The notes beneath the pieces were generated by a model. The model worked only from the letters and a program-made list of their open reading frames with translations. It was not told the DNA's origin and ran no database searches. From contig JAHBUK010000004.1 of NCBI GenBank assembly GCA_019638115.1, forward strand, positions 62,001-126,000: a stretch of DNA of 64,000 bases, given 5' to 3'. The translations under genes were made by a program, and so were the position numbers. This document shows positions 33,887-42,339 of the stretch, in pieces (position 1 is the stretch's first letter; every line of letters begins with the position of its first letter). Source of the stretch: Flavobacteriales bacterium. Its GTDB lineage: Bacteria; Bacteroidota; Bacteroidia; Flavobacteriales_F; PHOS-HE28.

Positions 33887-34921
33887 TCACTGCTTCACAA
33901 CCTGCGCCCGAAGGCCTTGCTCCGGCAGGTGAAGCATGTAGTTGCCCGCCAGCACACTGCCGATATCCAGCAGGCCATCTTCTCCCAGCACACCACTGGC
34001 CACCACCCTACCCTGCATATCAATGAGTTCGTAGCGCTCGTTGGGTGCAGCACCTTCCACACGTACGTTGTTCGTTGCAGGGTTCGGGAACACACGCACT
34101 TGCTTGTGGGCAACATCGTGCATACCAGCGGAGCAGGCCACATCCACCAAAGTGACCGTGTTGTTACCGCTGTTGGGTATGCAGATGCGCTTGTTCACCT
34201 CATCAAAATCAATGTCCGCCGGATTGGAGAGGCCCGTGATCCCCAAATTGACGCCGGGCTGATCGAAGCTGGGTACATAGCTGGTGATGCGCGCCGGGCT
34301 CCAGGATGCGACCAGCACATTGCCGAAGCAGTCGATGGTAACCCCATCAATGTTGCCCAGACCCGTGTTGGCGACCAAGGTGGTGGCTGCTCCGGTATTG
34401 CGATCGAAGGCCTTGATCGGTGCATTGGATCCCCAGAACACCGTGATCAAGCGCTCCCCGACGGGATCCCAAACGATGCCATTGGGTGTTCCGGCAGTGG
34501 CAGTTACCAAGGTGCTGTGCGTGTCGGCCACGGGGTCCACCTTGTAGATGTGCTGTGCGCTGAAATCAGTAACGTAGAGGAACTGTCCATCGGTGGTGAT
34601 GCCGTTGTTGAAGGTGCCACCCAGAGAGCGTGTGTACACCTGTTGCCCGGTGGCCAGTTCGAACCCACGGATACCACCACCCACGCATGCATAGAGCACA
34701 TCACCCATGATCTCCAAGCCATAAGGAGCCCCGCCAAAGCCGCTGGCGAAATCGGTGACCGTACCGGACTGTGAACGCGCTTTGATCGAGCTGCTTTGCG
34801 TGTTGCTCACCAGGTAGCGGTCGTTGGCCGCATCATATTCCACGCTTTCAGGCCCTTGGTATTGGGCTGAACCGGAACAGGCAGCGAACGAAAACGCGGC
34901 AGCGAAGAGCAAATGGCGCAT
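33887..34921 (-). CDS. Secreted beta-propeller (NHL/SMP-30-like) protein with T9SS type A sorting domain
   Basis: 344 residues from ATG 34921 (MRHLLFAAAFSFAACSGSAQ). The centre repeats blades of about 45 residues: GPESVEYDAANDRYLVSN, GAPYGLEIMGDVLYACVGG, NGITTDGQFLYVTDF, PNGIVWDPVGERLITVFW, DGVTIDCFGNVLVASW, NPADIDFDEVNKRICIPN. The C-terminal T9SS domain reads VRVFPNPATNNVRVEG, LIDMQGRVVASG, LAGNYMLHL. The ligand is unknown. TACCTTGG at 34952-34945 (minus strand) is a plausible -7 element. It converges on the bestrophin gene. Confidence 0.85.
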   Translation of the reverse strand: MRHLLFAAAFSFAACSGSAQYQGPESVEYDAANDRYLVSNTQSSSIKARSQSGTVTDFASGFGGAPYGLEIMGDVLYACVGGGIRGFELATGQQVYTRSLGGTFNNGITTDGQFLYVTDFSAQHIYKVDPVADTHSTLVTATAGTPNGIVWDPVGERLITVFWGSNAPIKAFDRNTGAATTLVANTGLGNIDGVTIDCFGNVLVASWSPARITSYVPSFDQPGVNLGITGLSNPADIDFDEVNKRICIPNSGNNTVTLVDVACSAGMHDVAHKQVRVFPNPATNNVRVEGAAPNERYELIDMQGRVVASGVLGEDGLLDIGSVLAGNYMLHLPEQGLRAQVVKQ

Positions 34922-35008
34922 AGCGGTCTTTTTGAATTGGGGCGCCAAGGTAGGCCGATGATCAGCGAGGTTGTTCGCTTGGCTGGACTGATCAGCCGGA
35001 ACTCAGGT

Positions 35009-35083
35009 GGGGGATGTGGAGATGTGTCCAATGTGAAGATGTGACCGATGGAGAGGGTGTGAGAGATATGCAGGATGTGAGGG
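35009..35083. repeat. Low-complexity GATGTGG/GAAGATGTG repeat region
   Basis: Imperfect reiterations of GATGTGGAGATGTG and GAAGATGTGACC. The same motif recurs at 60508-60616. It lies in the 305-bp gap before apaG; the remainder of that gap holds only the apaG -7 element. Confidence 0.6.
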
Positions 35084-35214
35084 GACTCGCGTTCTCCTTT
35101 AGTTCCATAACCACTTTAACCCCGCCACCCTTTGATGGTCGTGCGTGGCACTATTGCCGAACGGGCATGTCACTCATGGAAGAAGAAGATGAACGAAAGT
35201 CCGCACATGCTCGT

Positions 35215-35222
35215 TAACCTTG
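35215..35222 (+). promoter_or_regulatory. Candidate -7 element (TAACCTTG) of apaG
   Basis: One mismatch to TAnnTTTG and only four bases before the ATG at 35227, suggesting a leaderless message. Confidence 0.4.
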
Positions 35223-35226
35223 TACC

Positions 35227-35613
35227 ATGGCAACTGCGGTCACCAACGGGATCAGCATCACGGTGCGCAGCCGTTTCGATGAAGCGCGTAGTGATATGCG
35301 CAGTGGCCGCTTCCTGCATATCTACCGCATCACCATCACCAACGAGAGTGATGCTGCCGTGCAACTCTTACGTCGACATTGGTACATAACCGACAGCCTG
35401 ACCGAGCCTCGCGAGGTGGAGGGTGAAGGCGTGGTCGGCGAGACCCCGGTGCTTCGACCGGGAGAGTCGTTCACCTACGCCAGTGCCTGCGACCTGCGCA
35501 GTTCCATGGGCCGCATGCAAGGCACCTACCTGATGAAGCGATTGGCCGATGGTATGCGCTTCGAAGTGACCATCCCGGAATTCCTGTTGGCCTACCCGTA
35601 CATGGCCAATTGA
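35227..35613 (+). CDS. apaG: ApaG domain protein
   Basis: 128 residues, the full usual length. Motifs: GISITVRSRFDEARSDMRSG, FLHIYRITITNESDAAVQLL, RRHWYITDSLTEPREVEGEGVVGETPVLRPGESFTYASACDL and MQGTYLMKRLADGMRFEVTIPEFLL. It forms a fibronectin-III-like fold, is linked by genetics to Co2+ and Mg2+ homeostasis, and is cytoplasmic. It stands alone here, with no metal transporter beside it. Confidence 0.93.
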   Translation: MATAVTNGISITVRSRFDEARSDMRSGRFLHIYRITITNESDAAVQLLRRHWYITDSLTEPREVEGEGVVGETPVLRPGESFTYASACDLRSSMGRMQGTYLMKRLADGMRFEVTIPEFLLAYPYMAN

Positions 35614-35686
35614 TCGGCAGGCGCTGTTAATTTGTGCCAAGCAGGGTTCCGTTCACCAGCGCTCGAATAGCTTTACCGCTGTTCCA

Positions 35687-36010
35687 ATGTCCCATTCCAC
35701 TTCCACCTCCATGCGCCAGCAGTGCGGCAACCTCGCCGTGCGTGCGATGGCCTTGGTACTGGCTTGCGGTCTGTGGATGATGCCTCAGATGCTGAATGCA
35801 CGCAACTTGGGCACACCCGATGAGATGACGGGACGTACCTCACCGGTGAACGAGGAGGAAGTGAAGCACGCCGATGCCTTGGAGTTGTTCGCGCATGTGC
35901 TGACCACACTGGCACCGCAAGGATTGCCCGGACGTGCCCCGCATACGGAGGAAAGTCCGCTCTTGGCGGCACATGGCGAAGTGCCCCATCCGCCGCCCTG
36001 GCGCTTTTGA
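35687..36010 (+). CDS. Small hypothetical exported protein
   Basis: 107 residues. A hydrophobic stretch AVRAMALVLACGLWMMPQMLNARN near residue 20-40 looks like a signal peptide, and the mature part is short, acidic then Pro/His-rich at the end (GEVPHPPPWRF). No family recognised. It is 99 bp upstream of the SulP transporter on the same strand, so it may be co-transcribed. Being short and low in recognisable features, it could be spurious. Confidence 0.45.
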   Translation: MSHSTSTSMRQQCGNLAVRAMALVLACGLWMMPQMLNARNLGTPDEMTGRTSPVNEEEVKHADALELFAHVLTTLAPQGLPGRAPHTEESPLLAAHGEVPHPPPWRF

Positions 36011-36109
36011 TGGCTCACCCCACGCTGTTGGGGCACTCCGTGACCGATCTGCAAGCGCATCAACGCCTTGCGGATCTCGTCCACTTCCTTCCACTTCCTG
36101 ATCCGGTAC

Positions 36110-37738
36110 ATGAAGAACACCTCCCTTTTTGCCGACCTTAAGCAGGATGCACCTGCATCCTTGGTCGTTTTCCTGGTAGCCTTGCCGCTTTGCCTGGGCA
36201 TTGCCGCAGCATCGGGTGCACCACCCATAGCTGGTCTCATAGCCGGCATTGTGGGCGGCATCGTGGTGGGCGCCATTAGCGGCTCCCCCCTGGGCGTAAG
36301 TGGTCCGGCGGCAGGCTTGATCGCCATCGTACTCAGCGCGGTGGAGGACCTCGGCTCATACGAGTTGTTCCTCGCTGCGGTGGTGATGGCCGGTGTCATC
36401 CAGATCGCACTTGGCTTCCTGAAAGGAGGGATCATCGCATACTACTTCCCGAACTCCGTGATCAAGGGTATGCTGGCAGGCATCGGCATCCTGATCTTGC
36501 GCAAACAGATCTTCCCGGCGGTGGGCTACGATGTGCACTCCGTTGAACACCTCACGTTCGAGGAAGCCGACCATTACGACCAAGCCACCGAATTCAGCAA
36601 TATGATGGCCAACATCACGCCGGGTGCGGTGGTCATCACCTTGGTGGGCGTGGTCTTGCTGATGCTGTGGGACCGTCCTTTCATCAAACGGATCAAAGCA
36701 CTGGCCATGATCCCCGGCTCATTGATGGCAGTGATCTCAGGCATCATCCTGGCGCTGCTCTTCCACGGACATTCCCTGTTGGAAGTCGGTGCAGGGCACT
36801 TTGTTACCCTGCCTACGCTCCCCAACTTGGATAACCTGAGCACATTCGATATCAGCGGGCTCATCACAACACCCGACTTTGGCGCCGTGCTTTCCTACAA
36901 ATTCTGGATGGTGGCCTTCACCTTGGCCATTGTGGCCAGCCTGGAGACCTTGCTCTGCGTGGAAGCCGCCGATAAAATGGACCCTTGGAAACGTGTAACA
37001 CCCGCCAATCGCGAGTTGCATGCGCAGGGCATCGGCAATGCCTTGAGCGGTCTCATTGGTGGCCTCCCCATAACACAGGTGGTGGTGCGCAGCTCCGCCA
37101 ACATACAAAGCGGTGGTCGCACCAAAATGAGCGCAATATTGCACGGTGTGCTGCTGTTGGTCTGCGTATTGGCGATACCCGGTGTTCTGATGTTGATCCC
37201 CATGGCCAGCCTGGCCGCAGTTCTATTGCTGGTGGGCTACAAACTCGCCAAGCCCTCGCAATTCGTGGACATGTGGAAGGCGGGCACCATGCAGTTCATA
37301 CCCTTCCTGGTGACCGTGGTGGGTGTGGCCGCGGTGGACCTGCTTACCGGCGTTTTCCTGGGCCTGGCGGTGGCCATCGTGCATATCCTTTGGAAGAACT
37401 ACAGCACGCCCTTCCACTTCGATCCCGCCAAGCACCTGCCGGGTATGCCCATACACATAGAGCTTAGTGAGGACGTCACCTTCCTGAACAAAGCAGGCAT
37501 CAAACGCACATTGAACCAGCTCCCCGATGGAGCCAAGGTGGTCATCGATGCACGGCGCACCGTTGACCTGGACCCCGATGTGCAAGAGATCATCGACGAG
37601 TTCGTGGATGAAGCGCCCAAGCGGAGCGTCACCGTGGAAATGGTGGGCTTCCGACGCCTGGGTGAACACGGCAGCAAACCTGCCGAATTGGAGCGCGCCG
37701 TTAAGGCGGCAGCCCATGGTCAGGGCAGCGAGCATTGA
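36110..37738 (+). CDS. SulP family anion transporter (probable bicarbonate transporter) with STAS domain
   Basis: 542 residues from ATG 36110 (MKNTSLFADLKQDAPASLVV). Twelve to fourteen TM helices with SulP motifs: LVALPLCLGIAAASG, GLIAGIVGGIVVGAISGSPLGVSGPAAG, and NRELHAQGIGNALSGLIGGLPITQVVVRSSANIQSGGRTKMS. A C-terminal STAS domain begins near 445 (IHIELSEDVTFLNKAGIKRTL). SulP proteins carry sulfate, chloride or bicarbonate. Two beta-carbonic anhydrases follow within 700 bp, which favours bicarbonate. The neighbouring genes contain no sulfate assimilation enzymes. Confidence 0.9.
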   Translation: MKNTSLFADLKQDAPASLVVFLVALPLCLGIAAASGAPPIAGLIAGIVGGIVVGAISGSPLGVSGPAAGLIAIVLSAVEDLGSYELFLAAVVMAGVIQIALGFLKGGIIAYYFPNSVIKGMLAGIGILILRKQIFPAVGYDVHSVEHLTFEEADHYDQATEFSNMMANITPGAVVITLVGVVLLMLWDRPFIKRIKALAMIPGSLMAVISGIILALLFHGHSLLEVGAGHFVTLPTLPNLDNLSTFDISGLITTPDFGAVLSYKFWMVAFTLAIVASLETLLCVEAADKMDPWKRVTPANRELHAQGIGNALSGLIGGLPITQVVVRSSANIQSGGRTKMSAILHGVLLLVCVLAIPGVLMLIPMASLAAVLLLVGYKLAKPSQFVDMWKAGTMQFIPFLVTVVGVAAVDLLTGVFLGLAVAIVHILWKNYSTPFHFDPAKHLPGMPIHIELSEDVTFLNKAGIKRTLNQLPDGAKVVIDARRTVDLDPDVQEIIDEFVDEAPKRSVTVEMVGFRRLGEHGSKPAELERAVKAAAHGQGSEH

Positions 37739-37785
37739 ACCAGCCAACGGGCCCGGCAACCAAAACTTAAGCACCGATACCGAAC

Positions 37786-38418
37786 ATGAGAACCCAGACC
37801 AAAGAAACCCAGGAGCACTTGAGCCCCCAGCGTGCGCTGGACATCCTTTTGGAGGGCAACAAGCGCTTTGTGAACAACCTGAAAGCAAACCGCGACCTGC
37901 TGAAACAAGTGAACGAGACCAGCACCGGTCAGTTCCCCTTTGCAGCCGTGCTCAGTTGCATAGACAGCAGAACCAGCGCCGAGCTCGTTTTCGACCAGGG
38001 CTTGGGGGACATCTTCAGCATCCGCATTGCGGGCAACTGTGTGAACGAAGACATTCTGGGCAGCATGGAATTCGCCTGCAAGGTGGCCGGCTCCAAGTTG
38101 ATCCTTGTTCTCGGCCACTCCAAGTGCGGTGCCATCAAAGGAGCTTGCGATGATGTGCGCATGGGGAACCTGACCGCCTTGCTAACCAAACTGCGTCCTG
38201 CGGTGGACGATACCCGCACCAGCGGAGAGCGCAACAGCAGCAACGCACCTTTCGTGGAAGACGTGGCCCTGCGCAACGTGCAACTGGCCATGGAACAGAT
38301 CCCCCAGCGAAGCCCCATTCTGAAAGAGATGCTCGAAAAGAACGAGATCATGATCGTGGGTGCCATGTACGATGTGGAGACCGGTGTGGTGGAACTCGCC
38401 AACGCGATCAACGCTTGA
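37786..38418 (+). CDS. Beta-carbonic anhydrase (first of two)
   Basis: 210 residues. Zinc ligands and dyad: AAVLSCIDSRTSAELVF (Cys, Asp-Arg), and LVLGHSKCGAIKGACD (His, Cys). It interconverts CO2 and bicarbonate. The protein ends after IVGAMYDVETGVVEL, typical of clade with a short C-terminus. It follows the SulP gene by 47 bp and precedes the second carbonic anhydrase by 11 bp: an operon that couples anion transport to CO2 hydration. Confidence 0.93.
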   Translation: MRTQTKETQEHLSPQRALDILLEGNKRFVNNLKANRDLLKQVNETSTGQFPFAAVLSCIDSRTSAELVFDQGLGDIFSIRIAGNCVNEDILGSMEFACKVAGSKLILVLGHSKCGAIKGACDDVRMGNLTALLTKLRPAVDDTRTSGERNSSNAPFVEDVALRNVQLAMEQIPQRSPILKEMLEKNEIMIVGAMYDVETGVVELANAINA

Positions 38419-38429
38419 TACCCGACGCC

Positions 38430-39074
38430 ATGGACAAGAACGCCCAAGACCTGCACCGCTCACTTCTGGAGAACAATAAAAGCTGGAGCGCGCAAATGCG
38501 TGAAGAGAACCCCGAACTCTTCACCGAACTGGCCAAACACCAAAACCCCTTCTTCCTGTGGATCGGCTGCAGCGACAGCCGGGTGCCGCCCAACCAGATA
38601 ACCGGCACCATGCCGGGAGACATGTTCATACACCGCAACATCGCCAACATGGTGGTGCACACGGACATGAACCTGCTGAGCGTGGTGGACTATGGCGTGA
38701 ACGCGCTGGGCATCGATCACATCATCATCTGCGGCCACTACGGATGCGGAGGTGTGAAAGCCGCCATGGGCGACGAGTTCAATGGATACGCCGCCAACTG
38801 GGTGCGCAACATCCGCGATGTGATCCGGCTTCATGAGCAGGAGCTCAACGCCATCGCCAACGAGGAGGAGCGTTTCGACCGTTTGGTGGAATTGAACGTG
38901 GCGGAACAGGTGTACGACCTGAGCCGCACCTCCCTGCTGCGTGAGGCCTGGAATGCCGGCCGCAAGATCAAAGTGCACGGCTGGGTATATGGCCTGCACA
39001 ATGGCCTCATAAAGGACCTCGGCGTAACACGCGATCAGTACGAACTGGAACAAGGCTCCGTATCGGTGGGCTGA
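38430..39074 (+). CDS. can: Beta-carbonic anhydrase (second, Can-like)
   Basis: 214 residues from ATG 38430. Motifs: FFLWIGCSDSRVPPNQITG (Cys, Asp-Arg), FIHRNIANMVVHTDMNLLSV, and IIICGHYGCGGVKAAM (His, Cys). WVYGLHNGLIKDLGV closes the protein as in E. coli Can. It differs clearly from the preceding paralogue, so the pair is not a recent duplication; the two may act on different sides or in different complexes. No signal peptide. Confidence 0.92.
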   Translation: MDKNAQDLHRSLLENNKSWSAQMREENPELFTELAKHQNPFFLWIGCSDSRVPPNQITGTMPGDMFIHRNIANMVVHTDMNLLSVVDYGVNALGIDHIIICGHYGCGGVKAAMGDEFNGYAANWVRNIRDVIRLHEQELNAIANEEERFDRLVELNVAEQVYDLSRTSLLREAWNAGRKIKVHGWVYGLHNGLIKDLGVTRDQYELEQGSVSVG

Positions 39075-39092
39075 GCGCACACCCCTTGCGGA

Positions 39093-39100
39093 TATCTTTG
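39093..39100 (+). promoter_or_regulatory. Consensus -7 element (TATCTTTG) of pruA
   Basis: Exact TAnnTTTG match followed by CACGG, 55 bases before the pruA ATG. This is one of the few promoters here that leaves a normal-length leader. Confidence 0.6.
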
Positions 39101-39155
39101 CACGGCCGTTCCGGTTACCGGAGCGGTCGTGCACGTTTTACAGACCACCCGAGCC

Positions 39156-40784
39156 ATGACCGACGCCATCTTCCACAGCCCTGCTCCCATCAACGAAACC
39201 GTGCTCTCCTATGCCCCAGGCACCAAGGAGCGCACCGAACTGCTGGCCGAGTACGACCGCATGGCCAAGCAGAAACGCGAGTTGCCCATGTGGATCGGAG
39301 GCAAGGCCGTGGAAACGAAGGACCGCCGGGTGGTGCGTCCGCCGCATGAACTGAAGCGCATCATCGGCCACAGCCACCACGGCGACAAAAGCCATGTGAA
39401 GGCCGCAATCAATGCCGCGCTGAAAGCGAAGAAGGATTGGGAGCAGATGCGCTGGGAGGACCGCGCGGCCATCTTCCTGAAAGCCGCCGACCTGATCGCA
39501 GGCCCCTACCGTGCCACCATCAATGCGGCCACCATGCTGGGCCAGGGCAAGAACGCCTTCCAAGCCGAGATCGATGCGGCCTGCGAATTCGCCGATTTCC
39601 TGCGCTTCAACGTGCAGTACATGCAGCAGATCTACCGCGACCAGCCCTACAGCCCCGCGCAGACCTGGAACCGTGTGGAGTACCGTCCGCTGGAAGGCTT
39701 CGTGTTCGCCCTCACCCCCTTCAACTTCACCGCCATCGCTGGCAACCTGCCCAGCAGCGCGGCCTTGATGGGCAACACCGTGGTGTGGAAGTGTGCCGAC
39801 AGCCAGATCTACAGCGCGCAGGTGATCATGGACATTTTCCGCCTGTCCGGCCTGCCCGGCGGTGTCATCAACCTCATCCATGTGAGCGGCAAGGACGCCG
39901 GAGAGGTCATCTTCAGCCACCCCGATTTCGCCGGCATCCACTTCACCGGCAGCACCGCCGTGTTCCAGACCATCTGGGCCACCATCGGCGCCAACATCAC
40001 CAAGTACAAGAGCTACCCGCGCATCGTGGGCGAGACCGGTGGCAAGGACTTCGTGATCGCGCACCCCAGCGCCGACCCGCTGCAGGTGGCCACCGCACTG
40101 AGCCGCGGCGCCTTCGAGTTCCAAGGCCAGAAGTGCAGCGCCGCCAGCCGCGCCTACATCCCCAGCAACCTGTGGCCCGCAGTGAAGAAGGAACTGCTCG
40201 CCGACCTGAACAGCTTCCGCATGGGCGACCCGCGCGACATGCGCAACTTCGTGAACGCCGTGATCGATGAGAAGGCCTTCGACAAGATCGCGGCCTACAT
40301 CGATGCCCTGAAGAAGGACCGGAAGAACATCCAGATCATCGCTGGAGGCACCTACGACAAGAAGCTCGGCTACTTCATTGCGCCCACCGTGGCCGTAACC
40401 AAGGATCCGAAGAGCACCACCATGCAGGAGGAGATCTTCGGGCCGGTGCTCACCATCTACGTGTATCCGGAGAACGAGTGGAGCAAGACGCTGAAGCTCG
40501 TGGACAGCACCAGCCCCTATGCACTTACCGGCGCGGTGTTCAGCCAGGACCGCCAGGCCATTGTGGAAGCCACCGATGCGCTGCGCAATGCGGCCGGCAA
40601 CTTCTACATCAACGACAAGCCCACCGGTGCCGTGGTGGGCCAGCAGCCCTTCGGAGGCGCCCGCGGCAGCGGAACCAACGACAAGGCCGGCAGCTACCTG
40701 AACCTGATCCGTTGGGTGAACGCTCGCACCATCAAGGAGAACTTCGTTCCGCCCACCGACCACCGCTACCCCTTCCTGGGCTGA
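39156..40784 (+). CDS. pruA: L-glutamate gamma-semialdehyde dehydrogenase (delta-1-pyrroline-5-carboxylate dehydrogenase)
   Basis: 542 residues from ATG 39156 (MTDAIFHSPAPINETVLSYA), the length of stand-alone P5C dehydrogenases. Aldehyde dehydrogenase motifs: ALTPFNFTAIAGNLPSSAAL, GNTVVWKCADSQ, HFTGSTAVF, GETGGKDFVIAH, and GAFEFQGQKCSAASRAYIP with the catalytic cysteine. EEIFGPVLTIYVYP and INDKPTGAVVGQQPFGGARGSGTNDKAG match PruA specifically. It oxidises glutamate semialdehyde to glutamate with NAD+ in proline catabolism. No proline dehydrogenase gene is adjacent. Confidence 0.95.
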   Translation: MTDAIFHSPAPINETVLSYAPGTKERTELLAEYDRMAKQKRELPMWIGGKAVETKDRRVVRPPHELKRIIGHSHHGDKSHVKAAINAALKAKKDWEQMRWEDRAAIFLKAADLIAGPYRATINAATMLGQGKNAFQAEIDAACEFADFLRFNVQYMQQIYRDQPYSPAQTWNRVEYRPLEGFVFALTPFNFTAIAGNLPSSAALMGNTVVWKCADSQIYSAQVIMDIFRLSGLPGGVINLIHVSGKDAGEVIFSHPDFAGIHFTGSTAVFQTIWATIGANITKYKSYPRIVGETGGKDFVIAHPSADPLQVATALSRGAFEFQGQKCSAASRAYIPSNLWPAVKKELLADLNSFRMGDPRDMRNFVNAVIDEKAFDKIAAYIDALKKDRKNIQIIAGGTYDKKLGYFIAPTVAVTKDPKSTTMQEEIFGPVLTIYVYPENEWSKTLKLVDSTSPYALTGAVFSQDRQAIVEATDALRNAAGNFYINDKPTGAVVGQQPFGGARGSGTNDKAGSYLNLIRWVNARTIKENFVPPTDHRYPFLG

Positions 40785-40894
40785 GCGAAAGCACATTTCT
40801 GAGCCCTTCCGGCGTTGACCGTGTTCTCCGGTCGGGCAATACGTGGTAGTGTGCGTCGTTGAGCAAGCGATGTCCACCAATGGCAGTTGCGATC

Positions 40895-42256
40895 ATGCGT
40901 ATAGCCATCTCGGTCTTCCTATGTTCCGCATTCCTGAGCATGTCCGCTCAAAGCGTGAACTACAACGACGTTGGCGTGATCGTGAATGCCAATAGCCCAA
41001 CCTCCATGCAGATCGGGGCCTATTTCATGCAGGCTCGGAACATTCCAGCCAACCGCTTGATCACCATTATCGCGGATACCACCATCAACATCCCCCCAAT
41101 TGATTTCCTTCCGATCCAGGCGCAGGTGGAGGCGCATTTGCAGACCCACCAACTGGTGGATAGCCTGAACTACCTGGTAACGACCAAAGGAGTTCCGCTA
41201 CGGCTGGACAACGGAGGTTGCGCAGAACTCATAGGATCACGTTGCAGCTCCTTGGATACCGAACTGGCTTTGATCCTTGGGCCCTTGGCCAATGGCATTG
41301 TGGCCCAGGGCGTGGTGCAAAATCCTTTTGCCGGGTCAGTCGTGAACCACCAACGTTCCACACATGGCATCTACCTGGTATCCAGATTGAGCGCTCCAAC
41401 CTTGAATGATGTCATCGCGCTGATAGACCGCAGTGGGCCCGGGATCGGCTTGGACACCACCGCAGCCCTGCTGGTCGGAGACCTGAATGTGACGGATACC
41501 ACGTCAGGTGTGCAGGGCATTTTTGAAGCTACGCTACAGAACGTAATGGCACCGTTCACGAACGATGGCTGGAATACCCTGGTGGACTTCGGGGACGATC
41601 GTTTGGACGACCTTGAGCATGTGCTGACATACATGGGAATGAACTACCCGGATGTGGATTGGCACCCTTCGATCACTTGGACGCCTGGCGCCATTGCGGT
41701 GGAATGGCATATGGAAACAGCGTTGGACCAAAGCTTGAGCGGAGTATCCATCGCACAACAACGGATAGCAAGACATATATCCAGCGGTGCAACAGTTGCG
41801 TTGGGTTCCGTCGGTATCCTTTATGCTGGTCCATGGTTCCAATCAGGAGCGATCATGCAGCGCTACTTGGATCCAACCCTGCAATTCAACGCTGCTGAAG
41901 CCATCTACGCCTTCATTCCTCATCTATCGTGGAACTACCAGATGATCGGGGACCCCAAGACCTCGATCATTTTAACCGGACCCAGTTCCGTGGAGGCGAT
42001 CGCTCCCTTTCCTTCCCTTTCCATCCATCCCAACCCCAGTAGCGGATACGTCACGATATCCTCACCAGGCATCCCCTTCAAAGTGGATCTCGTGACCGAC
42101 CTGCTTGGGCGCACGGTGTCAGAACCGGGAACCATGCTCGGTGAAATACACAGCTTGGATCTGAGCCATTTGCCCCCAGGCACCTACCTCGTTCAAAGCA
42201 TCACAAGGAACGGACAGCAACGCCTATGCTCACGGGTGGTAGTGCAGCCGAACTGA
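40895..42256 (+). CDS. TIGR03790 family secreted protein with T9SS type A sorting domain
   Basis: 453 residues from ATG 40895 (signal peptide MRIAISVFLCSAFLSMSAQS). The TIGR03790 pattern is visible: DVGVIVNANSPTSMQIGAYF, MQARNIPANRLITI, SLNYLVTTKGVPLRL, and later WTPGAIAVEWHMETALDQSL and GATVALGSVGILYAGP. The C-terminus is a T9SS type A domain (LSIHPNPSSGYVTIS, TDLLGRTVSE, LPPGTYLVQS). Function unknown; exported to the cell surface. Codon use is slightly lower in GC than in pruA. Confidence 0.82.
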   Translation: MRIAISVFLCSAFLSMSAQSVNYNDVGVIVNANSPTSMQIGAYFMQARNIPANRLITIIADTTINIPPIDFLPIQAQVEAHLQTHQLVDSLNYLVTTKGVPLRLDNGGCAELIGSRCSSLDTELALILGPLANGIVAQGVVQNPFAGSVVNHQRSTHGIYLVSRLSAPTLNDVIALIDRSGPGIGLDTTAALLVGDLNVTDTTSGVQGIFEATLQNVMAPFTNDGWNTLVDFGDDRLDDLEHVLTYMGMNYPDVDWHPSITWTPGAIAVEWHMETALDQSLSGVSIAQQRIARHISSGATVALGSVGILYAGPWFQSGAIMQRYLDPTLQFNAAEAIYAFIPHLSWNYQMIGDPKTSIILTGPSSVEAIAPFPSLSIHPNPSSGYVTISSPGIPFKVDLVTDLLGRTVSEPGTMLGEIHSLDLSHLPPGTYLVQSITRNGQQRLCSRVVVQPN

Positions 42257-42339
42257 TACATGTACCTCGGGGAAGGAACCTTGCTTGCATCCATCCGTAG
42301 GAACGCACGCCCGCTCCATTTCCAGCGGGCAGCGCACGT

